Source of the DNA: an uncultured Prevotella sp.
GTDB lineage: Bacteria; Bacteroidota; Bacteroidia; Bacteroidales; Bacteroidaceae
NCBI GenBank assembly: GCA_938028745.1
Contig: CALIZL010000038.1
Coordinates: 1-64,000 of the forward strand
Reading direction: 5' to 3'
DNA: 64,000 bases
Part shown: positions 8,391 through 16,335 of the stretch, one piece after another
Layout: the number at the start of each line of letters is the position of its first letter
Numbering within the stretch: position 1 is the stretch's first letter
Made by a program: the position numbers and the translations under genes
Notes under the pieces: generated by a model
Told to the model about the DNA's origin: nothing
Databases searched by the model: none
The model's input: the letters and a program-made list of their open reading frames with translations, nothing else

Positions 8391-9389
8391 ATGAAGAAGG
8401 GTTTGTTGCTTAACATCTTGTCCTTGTTAGCCTTGTTGTTGCTGCTTTCGGGCTGTTACCATCAACCGCCAACGCACAACGAAGGCACGGCCGACTTGAC
8501 CGAAGAACAGTTAGATTCGCTTTCGTTTTCGGCCTCTCACCACTATTCTAACAATTATAACTTCGTGGTAAAGGCCGATTCGCTGCCCCTCGTTAGGCAG
8601 CAACCAGAAGAGCTTGTTACCGATGTTGTGCTCGACACACTTTACATTAAACGTCACGACCATGTGGTTGTAGCCGACATTCGCATTGTTCCTGCAAGTG
8701 GCGAAGACTCTGTTTGGGTGCAGTTGGCGCGCGACCAGTCTACCTTTGGCTGGATAAACGAGACACAACTGTTGCCCAATGTCGTACCCGACGACCCCAT
8801 TTCGCAGTTCATTTCCACCTTCTCGGATGTGCATTTGCTCATCTTTCTCGTGGTGATATGTGTCATAGGCATGTTGTATTTGGCGCTTAAAATTGTTCGT
8901 GCGAAGGCCTTTTTGGTGCATGTTCGCGACATCGACTCGTTTTATCCCACGCTTTTGGCCTTGCTTGTAGCTGCATCGGCCACGTTTTATGCCAGCATTC
9001 AGCTCTTCGCGGCCGACACTTGGCGGCATTTTTACTATCATCCCACGCTCAATCCGTTCACTGTTCCGCTGCTGCTTTCTGTCTTTCTTGCCTCGGTTTG
9101 GGCAATTCTCATCATTGGTTTAGCCACCATAGACGATGTTCGGCATAAGCTACCGTTTAGCGATGCCATGCTTTATCTCTGTGGCTTGGCAGGCGTTTGT
9201 GCGGTAAACTACATCGTTTTCAGCATCAGCACGCTTTATTATGTGGGCTATCCCTTGCTCTTGGCCTATGGTTATTGGGCCATTAGGCGATATTTGGGCT
9301 ACAACCGCAGTCGCTATGTCTGCGGAAACTGCGGTGCAGCATTGCATTCCAAAGGGCGTTGCCCGCGTTGTGGGTCGTTTAATCAGTAA
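8391..9389 (+). CDS. Membrane lipoprotein with SH3-like region and C-terminal zinc ribbon
   Basis: 332-aa protein of unknown function. The ATG at 8391 was chosen because it gives a clear lipoprotein signal (MKKGLLLNILSLLALLLLLS with Cys22) and begins 1 nt after the upstream stop. Residues about 80-130 (VVVADIRIVPASGEDSVWVQ, then TFGWINETQL) resemble a bacterial SH3 domain. Several hydrophobic segments follow between about 145 and 300. The protein ends in a zinc-ribbon motif, CGNCGAALHSKGRCPRCG. A lipidated N-terminus, membrane core and zinc ribbon suggest an envelope sensor or assembly role, but this is inference. Confidence 0.6.
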   Translation: MKKGLLLNILSLLALLLLLSGCYHQPPTHNEGTADLTEEQLDSLSFSASHHYSNNYNFVVKADSLPLVRQQPEELVTDVVLDTLYIKRHDHVVVADIRIVPASGEDSVWVQLARDQSTFGWINETQLLPNVVPDDPISQFISTFSDVHLLIFLVVICVIGMLYLALKIVRAKAFLVHVRDIDSFYPTLLALLVAASATFYASIQLFAADTWRHFYYHPTLNPFTVPLLLSVFLASVWAILIIGLATIDDVRHKLPFSDAMLYLCGLAGVCAVNYIVFSISTLYYVGYPLLLAYGYWAIRRYLGYNRSRYVCGNCGAALHSKGRCPRCGSFNQ

Positions 9390-9418
9390 CGGTTAAGGGT
9401 TGTACACCTATAAAGGAG

Positions 9419-9465
9419 CATCCCCCTTATTGGCCAATGGTCAGCAAGGGGGATGTTTCTTTTTT
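9419..9465 (+). terminator. Terminator between convergent genes
   Basis: Stem CATCCCCCTT / AAGGGGGATG (9419-9428 with 9446-9455) followed by TTTCTTTTTT. It ends the metA-U32-lipoprotein unit and lies just before the convergent MATE gene. Confidence 0.85.
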
Positions 9466-9486
9466 ACTTTTTCGTCTGTTATTGTA

Positions 9487-10806
9487 TTACGTTTGCTGCA
9501 AAGCCTTTACGCCCTCGATGCGCTTGAAGAGGTAAGTTTGTATCAATCCGCGGCTGGCAAGATAGAGGATGAAGGCCAACCACAAGGCATGGTTGCCAAG
9601 AAAAGGCTTTAACAGGTAGAACGTGGCAAAGAAAAGCAGGGCGGCTAAGGCCGACGAGGTGAGCATTCCGCGTGTGGCTGTGATGCCAATAAACACGCCG
9701 TCCCACACAAAAGCGGCCATACCTGCAAGCGGAAGGGCGATGGTCCAACCGAAATAGGGTAGGGCAGAGGCGATCACTTGTTGGTCGTTGGTGAGCAATT
9801 CCAGGAAACTACGTCCGCCTGACGTATATAATAAGGTGAACGCAAGCACCATTGCCCCGCCCCAAACGAACAAACGGCGGATGGTATCGTTGAAGGCCAG
9901 CTTGTTTTTTGCACCATAATACTTGCCGCCTACGGCCTCGCCAGCATACGCAAAGCCGTCCATGAAGTACGAAAAAATGGTGTGCAGTTGAAGTAACAGC
10001 GTGTTTACGGCCAGTATCATTGTGCCTTGTGCCGAGCCTGCCGATGTAAAGAAGAAGTTAACTGCCACAAGGAAGAGGGTGCGAAGAAAAATGTCGCGGT
10101 TAACTTTGAAAAAGGAGGTCATGGCAGAATGGGTAATTACGCCCCTCATGTTAAAGTGAATGCGCAGCTTGGGGCGGTAAAGCGCAAGGAAAAACGCAAC
10201 GGCTGCGAGCATCCCCGACCACTGTGCCACCAACGTTCCGATGGCAACGCCCTCGATGTTCATGCCTGCAAAGAGCACCAAAGCTAGGCTAACGCAGATG
10301 TTTACCACGTTTTGCATGATGGAGATAAACATGGGTATGCGCGTGTTTTGCATGCCAATGAACCATCCCATGAAACCATATAGCCCCAACATGGCAGGTG
10401 CGCCCCAGATGCAGACGTTGAAATAGCGTTGCGCCATTTGGCTGATTTCGGGTGTGGGCCGCATCAAGAACAATGCGCCTAGTGCGATGGGGTATTGCAA
10501 AAGGATGATGGCGAGGGCGATAAGCAGGCCGATAAGCTGAGAACGAAGAAGCAGTTTGGTCACTTCTTCAAGGTTTCGCGCTCCGTATGCTTGCGAGGTC
10601 ATGCCGCTTGTTCCCATTCGTAAGAATCCGAACAGCCAGTAAATAACGTTGAAAATCATGCTGCCCACGGCAATGGCACCGATGTATGCGGCATTACCTA
10701 GGTGTCCCATGATGGCTACATCCACCATTCCGAGCAGCGGAACGGTGATGTTTGATATGATGGAGGGGATGGCTATGTTCAGTATTTCTTTGTCGCGCGG
10801 TTTCAT
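9487..10806 (-). CDS. MATE-family efflux transporter (DinF branch)
   Basis: 439-aa polytopic inner-membrane protein with about 12 predicted helices in the two-lobe MATE arrangement. The N-terminal motif (IAIPSIISNITVPLLGMVDV, then MGHLGNAAYIGAIAVG) is typical of the DinF-like branch, which exports drugs or organic cations in exchange for Na+ or H+. The length is normal. The ATG at 10806 begins the conserved KPRDKEILNIAIP. It is transcribed alone towards a shared terminator. The substrate cannot be predicted from sequence. Confidence 0.9.
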   Translation of the reverse strand: MKPRDKEILNIAIPSIISNITVPLLGMVDVAIMGHLGNAAYIGAIAVGSMIFNVIYWLFGFLRMGTSGMTSQAYGARNLEEVTKLLLRSQLIGLLIALAIILLQYPIALGALFLMRPTPEISQMAQRYFNVCIWGAPAMLGLYGFMGWFIGMQNTRIPMFISIMQNVVNICVSLALVLFAGMNIEGVAIGTLVAQWSGMLAAVAFFLALYRPKLRIHFNMRGVITHSAMTSFFKVNRDIFLRTLFLVAVNFFFTSAGSAQGTMILAVNTLLLQLHTIFSYFMDGFAYAGEAVGGKYYGAKNKLAFNDTIRRLFVWGGAMVLAFTLLYTSGGRSFLELLTNDQQVIASALPYFGWTIALPLAGMAAFVWDGVFIGITATRGMLTSSALAALLFFATFYLLKPFLGNHALWLAFILYLASRGLIQTYLFKRIEGVKALQQT

Positions 10807-10920
10807 TTGCTTTATTTTAAAGGGCTATTGCCCGCCTATTTCAAAGGGCTAATGCTTGCTTATTTCGCTCACGGCACTATCCGTTTGGAGTGCCTTTACA
10901 AGGCTTGCCCCTTTCAATGT

Positions 10921-10952
10921 GCGAAGTTAGCCATATTCAGACGAGTGCGCAA
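10921..10952 (-). promoter_or_regulatory. Promoter of the MATE gene
   Basis: On the minus strand TTG (10952-10950) is followed after 20 bp by TAACTTCGC (10929-10921), one mismatch from the -7 consensus. It lies 115 nt upstream of the start codon. Confidence 0.5.
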
Positions 10953-11087
10953 GTTTTGTCGGCAGAAAGTGTTGAAATGTGCAATTGTTGGTGTTATGAG
11001 TTTGTTTTCTTCTTCCTTACAATTCTCCTTAATGGCTGTCGAAATGTTAAATCTTTACATTTGCATGCTATTTTCTTCGTAAAACAC

Positions 11088-11119
11088 TTGGTTTATATTA
11101 TAAACTTATTTATCTTTGC
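11088..11119 (+). promoter_or_regulatory. Promoter of the membrane protein/winged-helix pair
   Basis: TTG at 11088-11090, a 20-bp spacer, then TATCTTTGC at 11111-11119. The spacer contains a perfect inverted repeat (11091-11105), so the promoter looks regulated. The leader to the first gene is about 150 nt. Confidence 0.7.
11091..11105. promoter_or_regulatory. Operator candidate 1 (GTTTATA-T-TATAAAC)
   Basis: A perfect 15-bp palindrome located wholly between the -33 and -7 elements, where bound protein would block RNA polymerase. The adjacent winged-helix gene is the obvious candidate regulator. Confidence 0.6.
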
Positions 11120-11168
11120 AGTGGAAATAGTTCCTAAAAGGTGCGTTCCAATATTTTTTTTCGCTGAT

Positions 11169-11187
11169 AAGTTTATAACGTAAACTT
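11169..11187. promoter_or_regulatory. Operator candidate 2 (AAGTTTA-N5-TAAACTT)
   Basis: A perfect inverted repeat with 7-bp arms and a 5-bp spacer, built from the same GTTTA/TAAAC half-sites as the palindrome at 11091. It lies in the transcribed leader, 78 bp from the first site. Confidence 0.5.
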
Positions 11188-11275
11188 ATTTATTGTCCTA
11201 CGAATAGCTACTCGGCCGAAGCTTATTAGTGGGAAAGGCGTTCAAAAGAAGTGTAACTTTAAAAAATTATGAGTG

Positions 11276-11878
11276 ATGGAAGAGAAGAAAATTAACGAGC
11301 AAGAGAGTTTGGAACTGATTGCTCGAATGATAGAGTCGACGAAAGAAAACCTCGAAGTAGGTCGCGGAAACCGATTTCTCTACTTTGGTTATTTCGCATT
11401 TGTTCTTAGTATAGTGGTGTTCGCCTGTGTTAAGTTAACCCATAACAATCAGTTTTCGGGACTGTGGTGGCTCATGTTTTTGTGTTGGGGCTTTGTGTCG
11501 TGGAAGTCTAAAAAGCCAAAGGTGGTAACCTATATCGACCGTGCCATCAATAGTGTTTGGATTGTTGTGGGGGTGATGTTTTGCCTTTCTACGGTATATT
11601 TGTTGGTTTCTGCCTTCATTACCCATAGTACCGACATGTCGCTTATGATGCCCTTCTCACTCTTGTTTGTGAGTGTTGGTACCTCGATGACGGGCGTAAT
11701 CGTTCGCAATCATGCCATAACCTATCTGCCATTGGTTTCTGCAATCGTCTCGTTCTACATGCTAAACAGCCTGCTATTTGGCCACCCTAGCGTGTGGTGG
11801 CACTTACTTTTTGGTTTCGCCTCGGTGTTCAACATGATTTTGCCAGGCCATTTGCTTAACGTAATAGAGGGTAAATGA
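11276..11878 (+). CDS. Membrane protein of unknown function, partner of a winged-helix regulator
   Basis: 200-aa protein with an acidic N-terminus (MEEKKINEQESLELIARMIE) and five or six hydrophobic segments between about residue 35 and the C-terminus. The ATG at 11276 is preferred; a GTG one codon upstream is possible. The stop overlaps the start of the next gene (ATGA), so the two are translationally coupled. This pairing of a small membrane protein with a small HTH_34-type regulator recurs in Bacteroidetes, but I know of no assigned function. Confidence 0.6.
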   Translation: MEEKKINEQESLELIARMIESTKENLEVGRGNRFLYFGYFAFVLSIVVFACVKLTHNNQFSGLWWLMFLCWGFVSWKSKKPKVVTYIDRAINSVWIVVGVMFCLSTVYLLVSAFITHSTDMSLMMPFSLLFVSVGTSMTGVIVRNHAITYLPLVSAIVSFYMLNSLLFGHPSVWWHLLFGFASVFNMILPGHLLNVIEGK

Positions 11879-12162
11879 TGTTTAGAGAGTTAGACCCGTT
11901 GTTGCATTCGCAACTTCGACTGGCCATAATCTCTTTGCTCGTGGGACTTGATGAAGCCGACTTCGTTTACTTAAAAGAGCGAACAGAAGCCACGGCGGGT
12001 AATCTGAGTGTGCAAATTGATAAGTTAAGCCAGGCAGGATATATTGAAGTGGAGAAGGGCTTTGAAGGCAAACGTCCACGAACCGTTTGCCGAATAACTG
12101 CCCAAGGACGAACGGCTTTTGCCGAATATGTAGACGCGCTGAAAGATTATATACGTAAGTAA
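11875..12162 (+). CDS. Winged-helix transcriptional regulator (HTH_34 type)
   Basis: 95-aa DNA-binding protein. HSQLRLAIISLLVGLDEADF forms the first helices, TAGNLSVQIDKLSQAGYIEV the recognition helix region, and KGFEGKRPRTVCRITAQGRT the wing, as in MarR/PadR-like one-domain regulators (Pfam HTH_34). The start overlaps the upstream stop; ATG at 11875 or 11878 are both possible. It probably controls its own operon through the palindromes at 11091 and 11169. That is inference from position and symmetry. Confidence 0.8.
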   Translation: MMFRELDPLLHSQLRLAIISLLVGLDEADFVYLKERTEATAGNLSVQIDKLSQAGYIEVEKGFEGKRPRTVCRITAQGRTAFAEYVDALKDYIRK

Positions 12163-12176
12163 CAATCGCACAAGAT

Positions 12177-12229
12177 AAAAAGGTGCAAGTTGTTGGCCTA
12201 GAAAAAGCCATGCAACTTGCACCTTTTTT
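12177..12229 (+). terminator. Strong terminator after the winged-helix gene
   Basis: A 16-bp stem (AAAAAGGTGCAAGTTG with its complement at 12213-12228), a 20-nt loop and a T-run. Confidence 0.9.
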
Positions 12230-12350
12230 GTAGTCGATAATTGTTTTTCTCGTTATTGATTTACGTCACCTTAATGTCAATTGCTGTGAATAGGTTTGGT
12301 TATAAGCTTTGGAAGTGATGACTTTGAGCCAGTTCGAGAGAAATACAACA

Positions 12351-12520
12351 CATAAACTCACAACCTCGTCAACTTGTCAACTTGTCAGCTGGTAGACTAA
12401 CAACCTTGTGAACTAGTCAACTTGTAAACTCGTCAACTCGTGAACTCGTCAACTTGTTAACTCGTTATCTTCTGAACTTGTAATCTCGTTAACTAGCCAA
12501 CTTCTAGCCCCATAAACCTT
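12351..12520 (+). repeat. Degenerate 8-bp tandem array, AACTC orientation
   Basis: About 20 octamers in register, for example AACTCGTC, AACTCGTG, AACTCGTC, AACTTGTT, AACTCGTT. It fills the gap between two convergent genes. Confidence 0.8.
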
Positions 12521-12526
12521 TATCAC

Positions 12527-13219
12527 CTAAAATTCTAATCTAAATCCTTTTTGCTTTAACTCGTCGTAACTCTCCTTATTAAAGCGGTAAAGGCGTGCTT
12601 CCCGTTTTGGGGTAGGCTTTACTGTTTCGTCTAGTGGCGTGAGAATGTTGAAGTGGAGCATCTTTTTCGAGAAGTTGCCACGGTCGAAATGCACATCGAG
12701 GATAGACTCGTAGAGGTTTTGTAGCTGTCGCATGGTGAACTTTTCGGGCAGCAATTCAAAGCCGATAGGTTGAAAATGGATGCGTTCGCGCAGATGTTTC
12801 AGCGCATCGCGAAGAATAACATCGTGGTCGAAAGCCAACTGTGGCACCTCGTCTATGGCAAACCATTGCGCCTTACTTGCATCATCGCCTGCCTTCACCT
12901 CTTGTAAACGAACCAGTGCGAGGAAAGCAACGGTGATTACTCTTTCGCGTGGGTCGCGGTTAGGGTCGCTGTAAGTGTGAAACTGTTGCACCGCCATTCC
13001 TTTCAGGGCTGTTTCTTCTTCTAGTTCGCGCAACGCACCATCTTCGCACGATTCGTCCATTTGTACGAACCCACCAGGGAACGCCCATTTGCCTTTATAT
13101 GGGTCCTGACCTCGCTCTATAAGCAGAACTTTCAGCTTTCCGCCATCGAAACCGAAGATAATACAATCGGCTGTAACCGACGGATGTGGGTATTTGTACG
13201 CATACTTTTTCTCTTCCAT
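12527..13219 (-). CDS. Nudix-domain transcriptional regulator (NrtR-like)
   Basis: 230-aa protein. An N-terminal Nudix domain carries the box GGFVQMDESCEDGALRELEE (from Gly49), in which the catalytic acidic residues are kept. A C-terminal winged-helix region follows at about 150-230 (LLPEKFTMRQLQNLYESILD). This architecture is that of NrtR/AraR-type regulators, where the Nudix domain senses a nucleotide or sugar-nucleotide ligand such as ADP-ribose. Which pathway it controls is unclear because it stands alone between repeat-filled gaps. An intact Nudix box means hydrolysis cannot be excluded. Confidence 0.8.
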   Translation of the reverse strand: MEEKKYAYKYPHPSVTADCIIFGFDGGKLKVLLIERGQDPYKGKWAFPGGFVQMDESCEDGALRELEEETALKGMAVQQFHTYSDPNRDPRERVITVAFLALVRLQEVKAGDDASKAQWFAIDEVPQLAFDHDVILRDALKHLRERIHFQPIGFELLPEKFTMRQLQNLYESILDVHFDRGNFSKKMLHFNILTPLDETVKPTPKREARLYRFNKESYDELKQKGFRLEF

Positions 13220-13246
13220 AAGTGTTACTTGTGTAGTTATTACACC

Positions 13247-13279
13247 GCAAAGTTAGCTATTTGTTTTCGTACCACCAAA
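13247..13279 (-). promoter_or_regulatory. Promoter of the Nudix regulator
   Basis: On the minus strand TTTG (13279-13276) is followed after 20 bp by TAACTTTGC (13255-13247), a perfect consensus 28 nt before the ATG. Confidence 0.8.
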
Positions 13280-13400
13280 TAAATAAGGTGTAATTTACAC
13301 GAGATAGCATGCTGCCTATGTGTAAACAGCTAATAAACCCCTTCTTTGTTTCGTTCGGAATGGAAATTAATTTGCCCAAACTCGCCCAGAACTATTAGGT

Positions 13401-13552
13401 TATAACCTCATAAACTTAACGGCATATAAACTTACCAACTCATAAACTTATCAACTCGACACCTCATAAACTCGTGAACCCACGGCCTTACAAACTTACT
13501 AACTCATAAACTAATCAACTCAACGCCTTATCAACTCATTAACTCACAATCT
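13401..13552 (+). repeat. Degenerate 8-bp tandem array left of core B
   Basis: Octamers such as ATAAACTC, ATCAACTC and ACTAATCA-like variants in the AACTC orientation. It ends just before the 640-bp repeat, and an array in the opposite orientation lies on the other side. Confidence 0.75.
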
Positions 13553-13569
13553 TAAAGCTTTGCGATATA

Positions 13570-14211
13570 CTTTACAAAACACACTCTGTTTGCCGCACCA
13601 TTCTAGCGAAAATAATGGTTAAAAAGTAGGTAAAAAGCCACTATTTCTAGTCTTTCAAGCCTTGGGGTTTGTCTATTTTTAAGCCAAGAACCTGCATTTT
13701 GCACCATTTCGCCTTTCTATTTTGTTGCCGACTCATAATTTTTTCAACCCCAATTACCAGCATTTAGCCCCTAAAACTCCACTTTTTAATGGCCATTTTG
13801 CCCTTTTCAGCCATGTTTTTAATGGTTCAGAAAGGTTTTATTTATACCACTGCTACGTATTTTTATGCTTTTTGCCTTGCGTTTTGCAGCATTTCACCTT
13901 GCGTTTTGCAGCAAAATGCCTTGCATTTAGCACCAAAACGCACCGCATTTAGCACCAAAACGCATTGCATTTAGCGGCAAAATGCACTGCATTTAGCGGC
14001 AAAATGCACTGCATTTAGCTGAAAAAAGCCCAAAAACTGGTGCAAATGGTGGTTTATATAAATAAAAATACATTTTGACTGCATTCACAGACCACCCCCT
14101 TTTGCATCAAAATCAACCCTCGCGAGAATCGATTATTTGCGGTCGGGTGGTCTGTTGGTGACTTACGAAGGCACTCATAATGTTAAAATCCGTGCTGAAA
14201 ATAAGACAAAT
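13570..14211 (+). repeat. ~640-bp interspersed repeat, copy B
   Basis: The left end is TTTACAAAAC then CCATTCTAG (13608-13616). The middle is an array of 22-bp units. The right side has a sequence that, reverse-complemented, reads AATAATCGATTCTCGCG, then CACTCATAATGTTAA and a GACAAA end. It matches C and D (reverse-complemented) throughout, including non-array segments such as TAGCCCCTAAAA and AATGGCCATTTTGCCC. No terminal inverted repeats or coding region are seen. It sits between divergent genes. Confidence 0.85.
13879..14029 (+). repeat. 22-bp palindrome array (core B)
   Basis: Units start at 13879, 13901, 13923, 13945, 13967, 13989 and 14011. The best unit is GCATTTAGCGGCAAAATGC plus ACT, present twice identically. 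The outer units are degraded. Confidence 0.9.
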
Positions 14212-14218
14212 TTGGTTG

Positions 14219-14350
14219 GCGAGTAGACAAGCTAACGAGTTTGTAAGTTGATAAGTTTATAAGTTATTGAGTTTATAAGTTGAGAAGTTATTGATTTTTA
14301 AGTTGATAAGTTGGTGAGTTTATGAGTTAGCAGGTTAACCAGTTTGCCAA
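14219..14350 (-). repeat. Degenerate 8-bp tandem array right of core B
   Basis: GAGTTTGT, AAGTTGAT, AAGTTTAT, AAGTTATT and similar octamers, i.e. the GAGTT orientation, opposite to the array on the left of the core. Confidence 0.75.
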
Positions 14351-14466
14351 CTCCACTTTACCTCTTGGCATGGCGTTTCGGTGTAAGAAGTATTGGGAGT
14401 TTCGGTTATCATGGCTAGAAAGGTGCTTTTTCTCACGAAAAGGTATGTAATAAGCAGGTTTTTACT

Positions 14467-14475
14467 TATATTTGC
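14467..14475 (+). promoter_or_regulatory. -7 element TATATTTGC of the UpxY gene
   Basis: The element ends 17 nt before the ATG, so the transcript should have an almost absent leader. No good -33 element is seen. Confidence 0.55.
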
Positions 14476-14492
14476 AGCTTAAAAGCACTGAT

Positions 14493-15107
14493 ATGCACAG
14501 CATCCCCAAGATAGAAAAAGAGAGTAACGAATTGTTAGACACGGACGAACTGTCTTCGCCGCAACAATTGGCCGAAGATGGTAAGCCGTGGTATGCCGTG
14601 CGTTTATTTTCGTTGCGGCTAAACGAGGCAGTGAACTACTTCACCACTGCAGGTTTAACATGCTTTGTGCCGATGGAGTGGAGCGGAAAACGAATGGACG
14701 ACAACGACGGCAAACCCATTTTTAAGCCTGTTGTGTTTAATTTGGTGTTCGTTAAGAAAGACAAAGAAGAATGCGAGCTGCGGCGCATCTTTGCTAACGC
14801 ACGCTTTAAGATGTCGGTGATAAGGAAAGATAGAGTGGCTGGCACGTACTACGAAATCCCTTCTAAGCAGATGCTGGACTTTATGCTGATGTGCAGCCCC
14901 GAAATAGAAATGCGCAAGTTCTTATCGTCTACAGAGGCCAAGCTAAAAAGCGGTACGCCCGTGATAGTAAAACACGGACCGCTGAAAGGTCTTACGGGGA
15001 GGCTGGTGCGCAGCAGCAAAAAGTACTTTTTGTTGAAAGAAGTGCCCGAACTGGGCGTGATGATAAAGGTTAGTAGATGGTGCTGTGCGCCCATCGAACA
15101 ACAATAA
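14493..15107 (+). CDS. UpxY-family transcription antiterminator (NusG paralogue)
   Basis: 204-aa NusG-like protein. PWYAVRLFSLRLNEAVNYFT opens the NGN domain, and a C-terminal KOW-like region (GTPVIVKHGPLKGLTGRLV, about residues 150-170) follows. The ATG at 14493 was chosen because the upstream in-frame TTG lies within the -7 element. UpxY proteins normally stand first in capsule operons and let RNA polymerase read through leader terminators. Here the downstream genes are mgtC-like and a nitroreductase, with no capsule genes, so this is an orphan member with unknown targets. Confidence 0.85.
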   Translation: MHSIPKIEKESNELLDTDELSSPQQLAEDGKPWYAVRLFSLRLNEAVNYFTTAGLTCFVPMEWSGKRMDDNDGKPIFKPVVFNLVFVKKDKEECELRRIFANARFKMSVIRKDRVAGTYYEIPSKQMLDFMLMCSPEIEMRKFLSSTEAKLKSGTPVIVKHGPLKGLTGRLVRSSKKYFLLKEVPELGVMIKVSRWCCAPIEQQ

Positions 15108-15120
15108 TGATTAAGCAATT

Positions 15121-15789
15121 ATGGACATCGACTTTGCACTTAGAATTTTTATTGCTGGCATGTTGGGCGGCGCAATCGGCTTAGAACGCGAATATCGTGC
15201 GAAAGAGGCCGGTTTTAGAACCCATTTCTTGGTGTCGTTGGGCAGTGCGCTCTTTATGATATTGTCGCATTCGGGTTTCGACTTCATCCTAGAACATGGA
15301 AAAAACGTGTCGCTCGACCCATCGCGTATCGCCTCGCAGGTGGTTACGGGCATTGGTTTTATTGGTGCTGGCATCATTATTTTTCAGAAACATGTGGTAC
15401 ATGGGCTAACTACGGCTGCCGGGCTTTGGGTTACTTCGGCCATTGGCTTGACATGTGGATCGGGCATGTATCTCTTGGCTACTTCGGCCACGGTAATGGT
15501 GCTTATTTGTTTAGAAGCGTTGCACTTAATACTGCGAAAGATTGGTACACGCCACATTGTGTTGACGCTTTCTACGCCTTCGCACGACAACATCAAGGCC
15601 GTGCTGAAAGACATGAGAGCTAAGAATATGAACATTGTTAGCTACGAAATGCAAGAAAAAGCCTTGGGCAATGGACAGCACTTGCTGGTGGCCACCATCG
15701 AACTGAAATTAAAGAAACAGGTTTACGAGAATTGTTTGCTCCAATTTATGGAAGAATACGAGGGAGTGGACATTAACAAGATAGAATAA
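15121..15789 (+). CDS. MgtC/SapB-family membrane protein
   Basis: 222-aa inner-membrane protein. The N-terminal two-thirds show the MgtC signature (GGAIGLEREYRAKEAGFRTH, then VVTGIGFIGAGIII) and four or five hydrophobic helices. The last 80 residues form a soluble ACT-like domain (HDNIKAVLKDMRAKNMNIVS). Relatives influence magnesium limitation, acid and ATP-synthase homeostasis rather than transporting Mg2+ directly. It begins 13 nt after the UpxY gene and the nitroreductase follows 13 nt later, so the three probably form one operon. Confidence 0.88.
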   Translation: MDIDFALRIFIAGMLGGAIGLEREYRAKEAGFRTHFLVSLGSALFMILSHSGFDFILEHGKNVSLDPSRIASQVVTGIGFIGAGIIIFQKHVVHGLTTAAGLWVTSAIGLTCGSGMYLLATSATVMVLICLEALHLILRKIGTRHIVLTLSTPSHDNIKAVLKDMRAKNMNIVSYEMQEKALGNGQHLLVATIELKLKKQVYENCLLQFMEEYEGVDINKIE

Positions 15790-15802
15790 GGAGAAGATAA
15801 CG

Positions 15803-16330
15803 ATGACTAGTTTTGCCGACTTGATGCACCGTAGGCGTAGTTGCCGCAAGTTTACCAATGAGAAAATAGATGCCGACGAGTTGAGCATGGTGCTGAATGC
15901 CGCCCTTATTTCGCCCTCGGCCAAGAACAGAAGGTCGTGGAATTTTGTGGTGGTAGAAGACAAAGAGACGCTCGAAAAGCTGTCGGAGTGTAAGGAATCG
16001 GGGGCGGCCCTGCTGAAAGATGCGGCCGTGGCAGTGGTGGTTCTAGGCAATGTTGCCGAGAACGACTGCTGGATTGAGGATTGTTCGATAGCGGCTTTGG
16101 CCATGCAATTGCAGGCCGAAGACTTGGGTTTGGGCAGCTGTTGGGTGCAGGTGCGCAATCGCGGACTGAATAGTGGCGAGCGCGGAACCGACATCGTGCG
16201 TGGCATATTGAACATTCCAGAGACGTTAGACACGCTTTGTATTCTTGCGTTGGGCCATAAGGCGAGCGAATTGCCGATGAAAAACGATGAAGATGCACGC
16301 TGGGAACAGGTGCATGTGGGTGGTTTCTAG
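15803..16330 (+). CDS. Nitroreductase-family FMN-dependent oxidoreductase
   Basis: 175-aa flavoprotein of the short nitroreductase group. The FMN-binding N-terminus is visible (MHRRRSCRKFTNEKID), followed by ALISPSAKNRRSWNFVVV, AAVAVVVLGN and the helix SIAALAMQLQAEDLGLGSCW typical of the family. Such enzymes use NAD(P)H to reduce nitro compounds, quinones or enones; the physiological substrate is not predictable. It lies inside a tight series of genes on the same strand. Confidence 0.88.
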   Translation: MTSFADLMHRRRSCRKFTNEKIDADELSMVLNAALISPSAKNRRSWNFVVVEDKETLEKLSECKESGAALLKDAAVAVVVLGNVAENDCWIEDCSIAALAMQLQAEDLGLGSCWVQVRNRGLNSGERGTDIVRGILNIPETLDTLCILALGHKASELPMKNDEDARWEQVHVGGF

Positions 16331-16335
16331 CAGGC

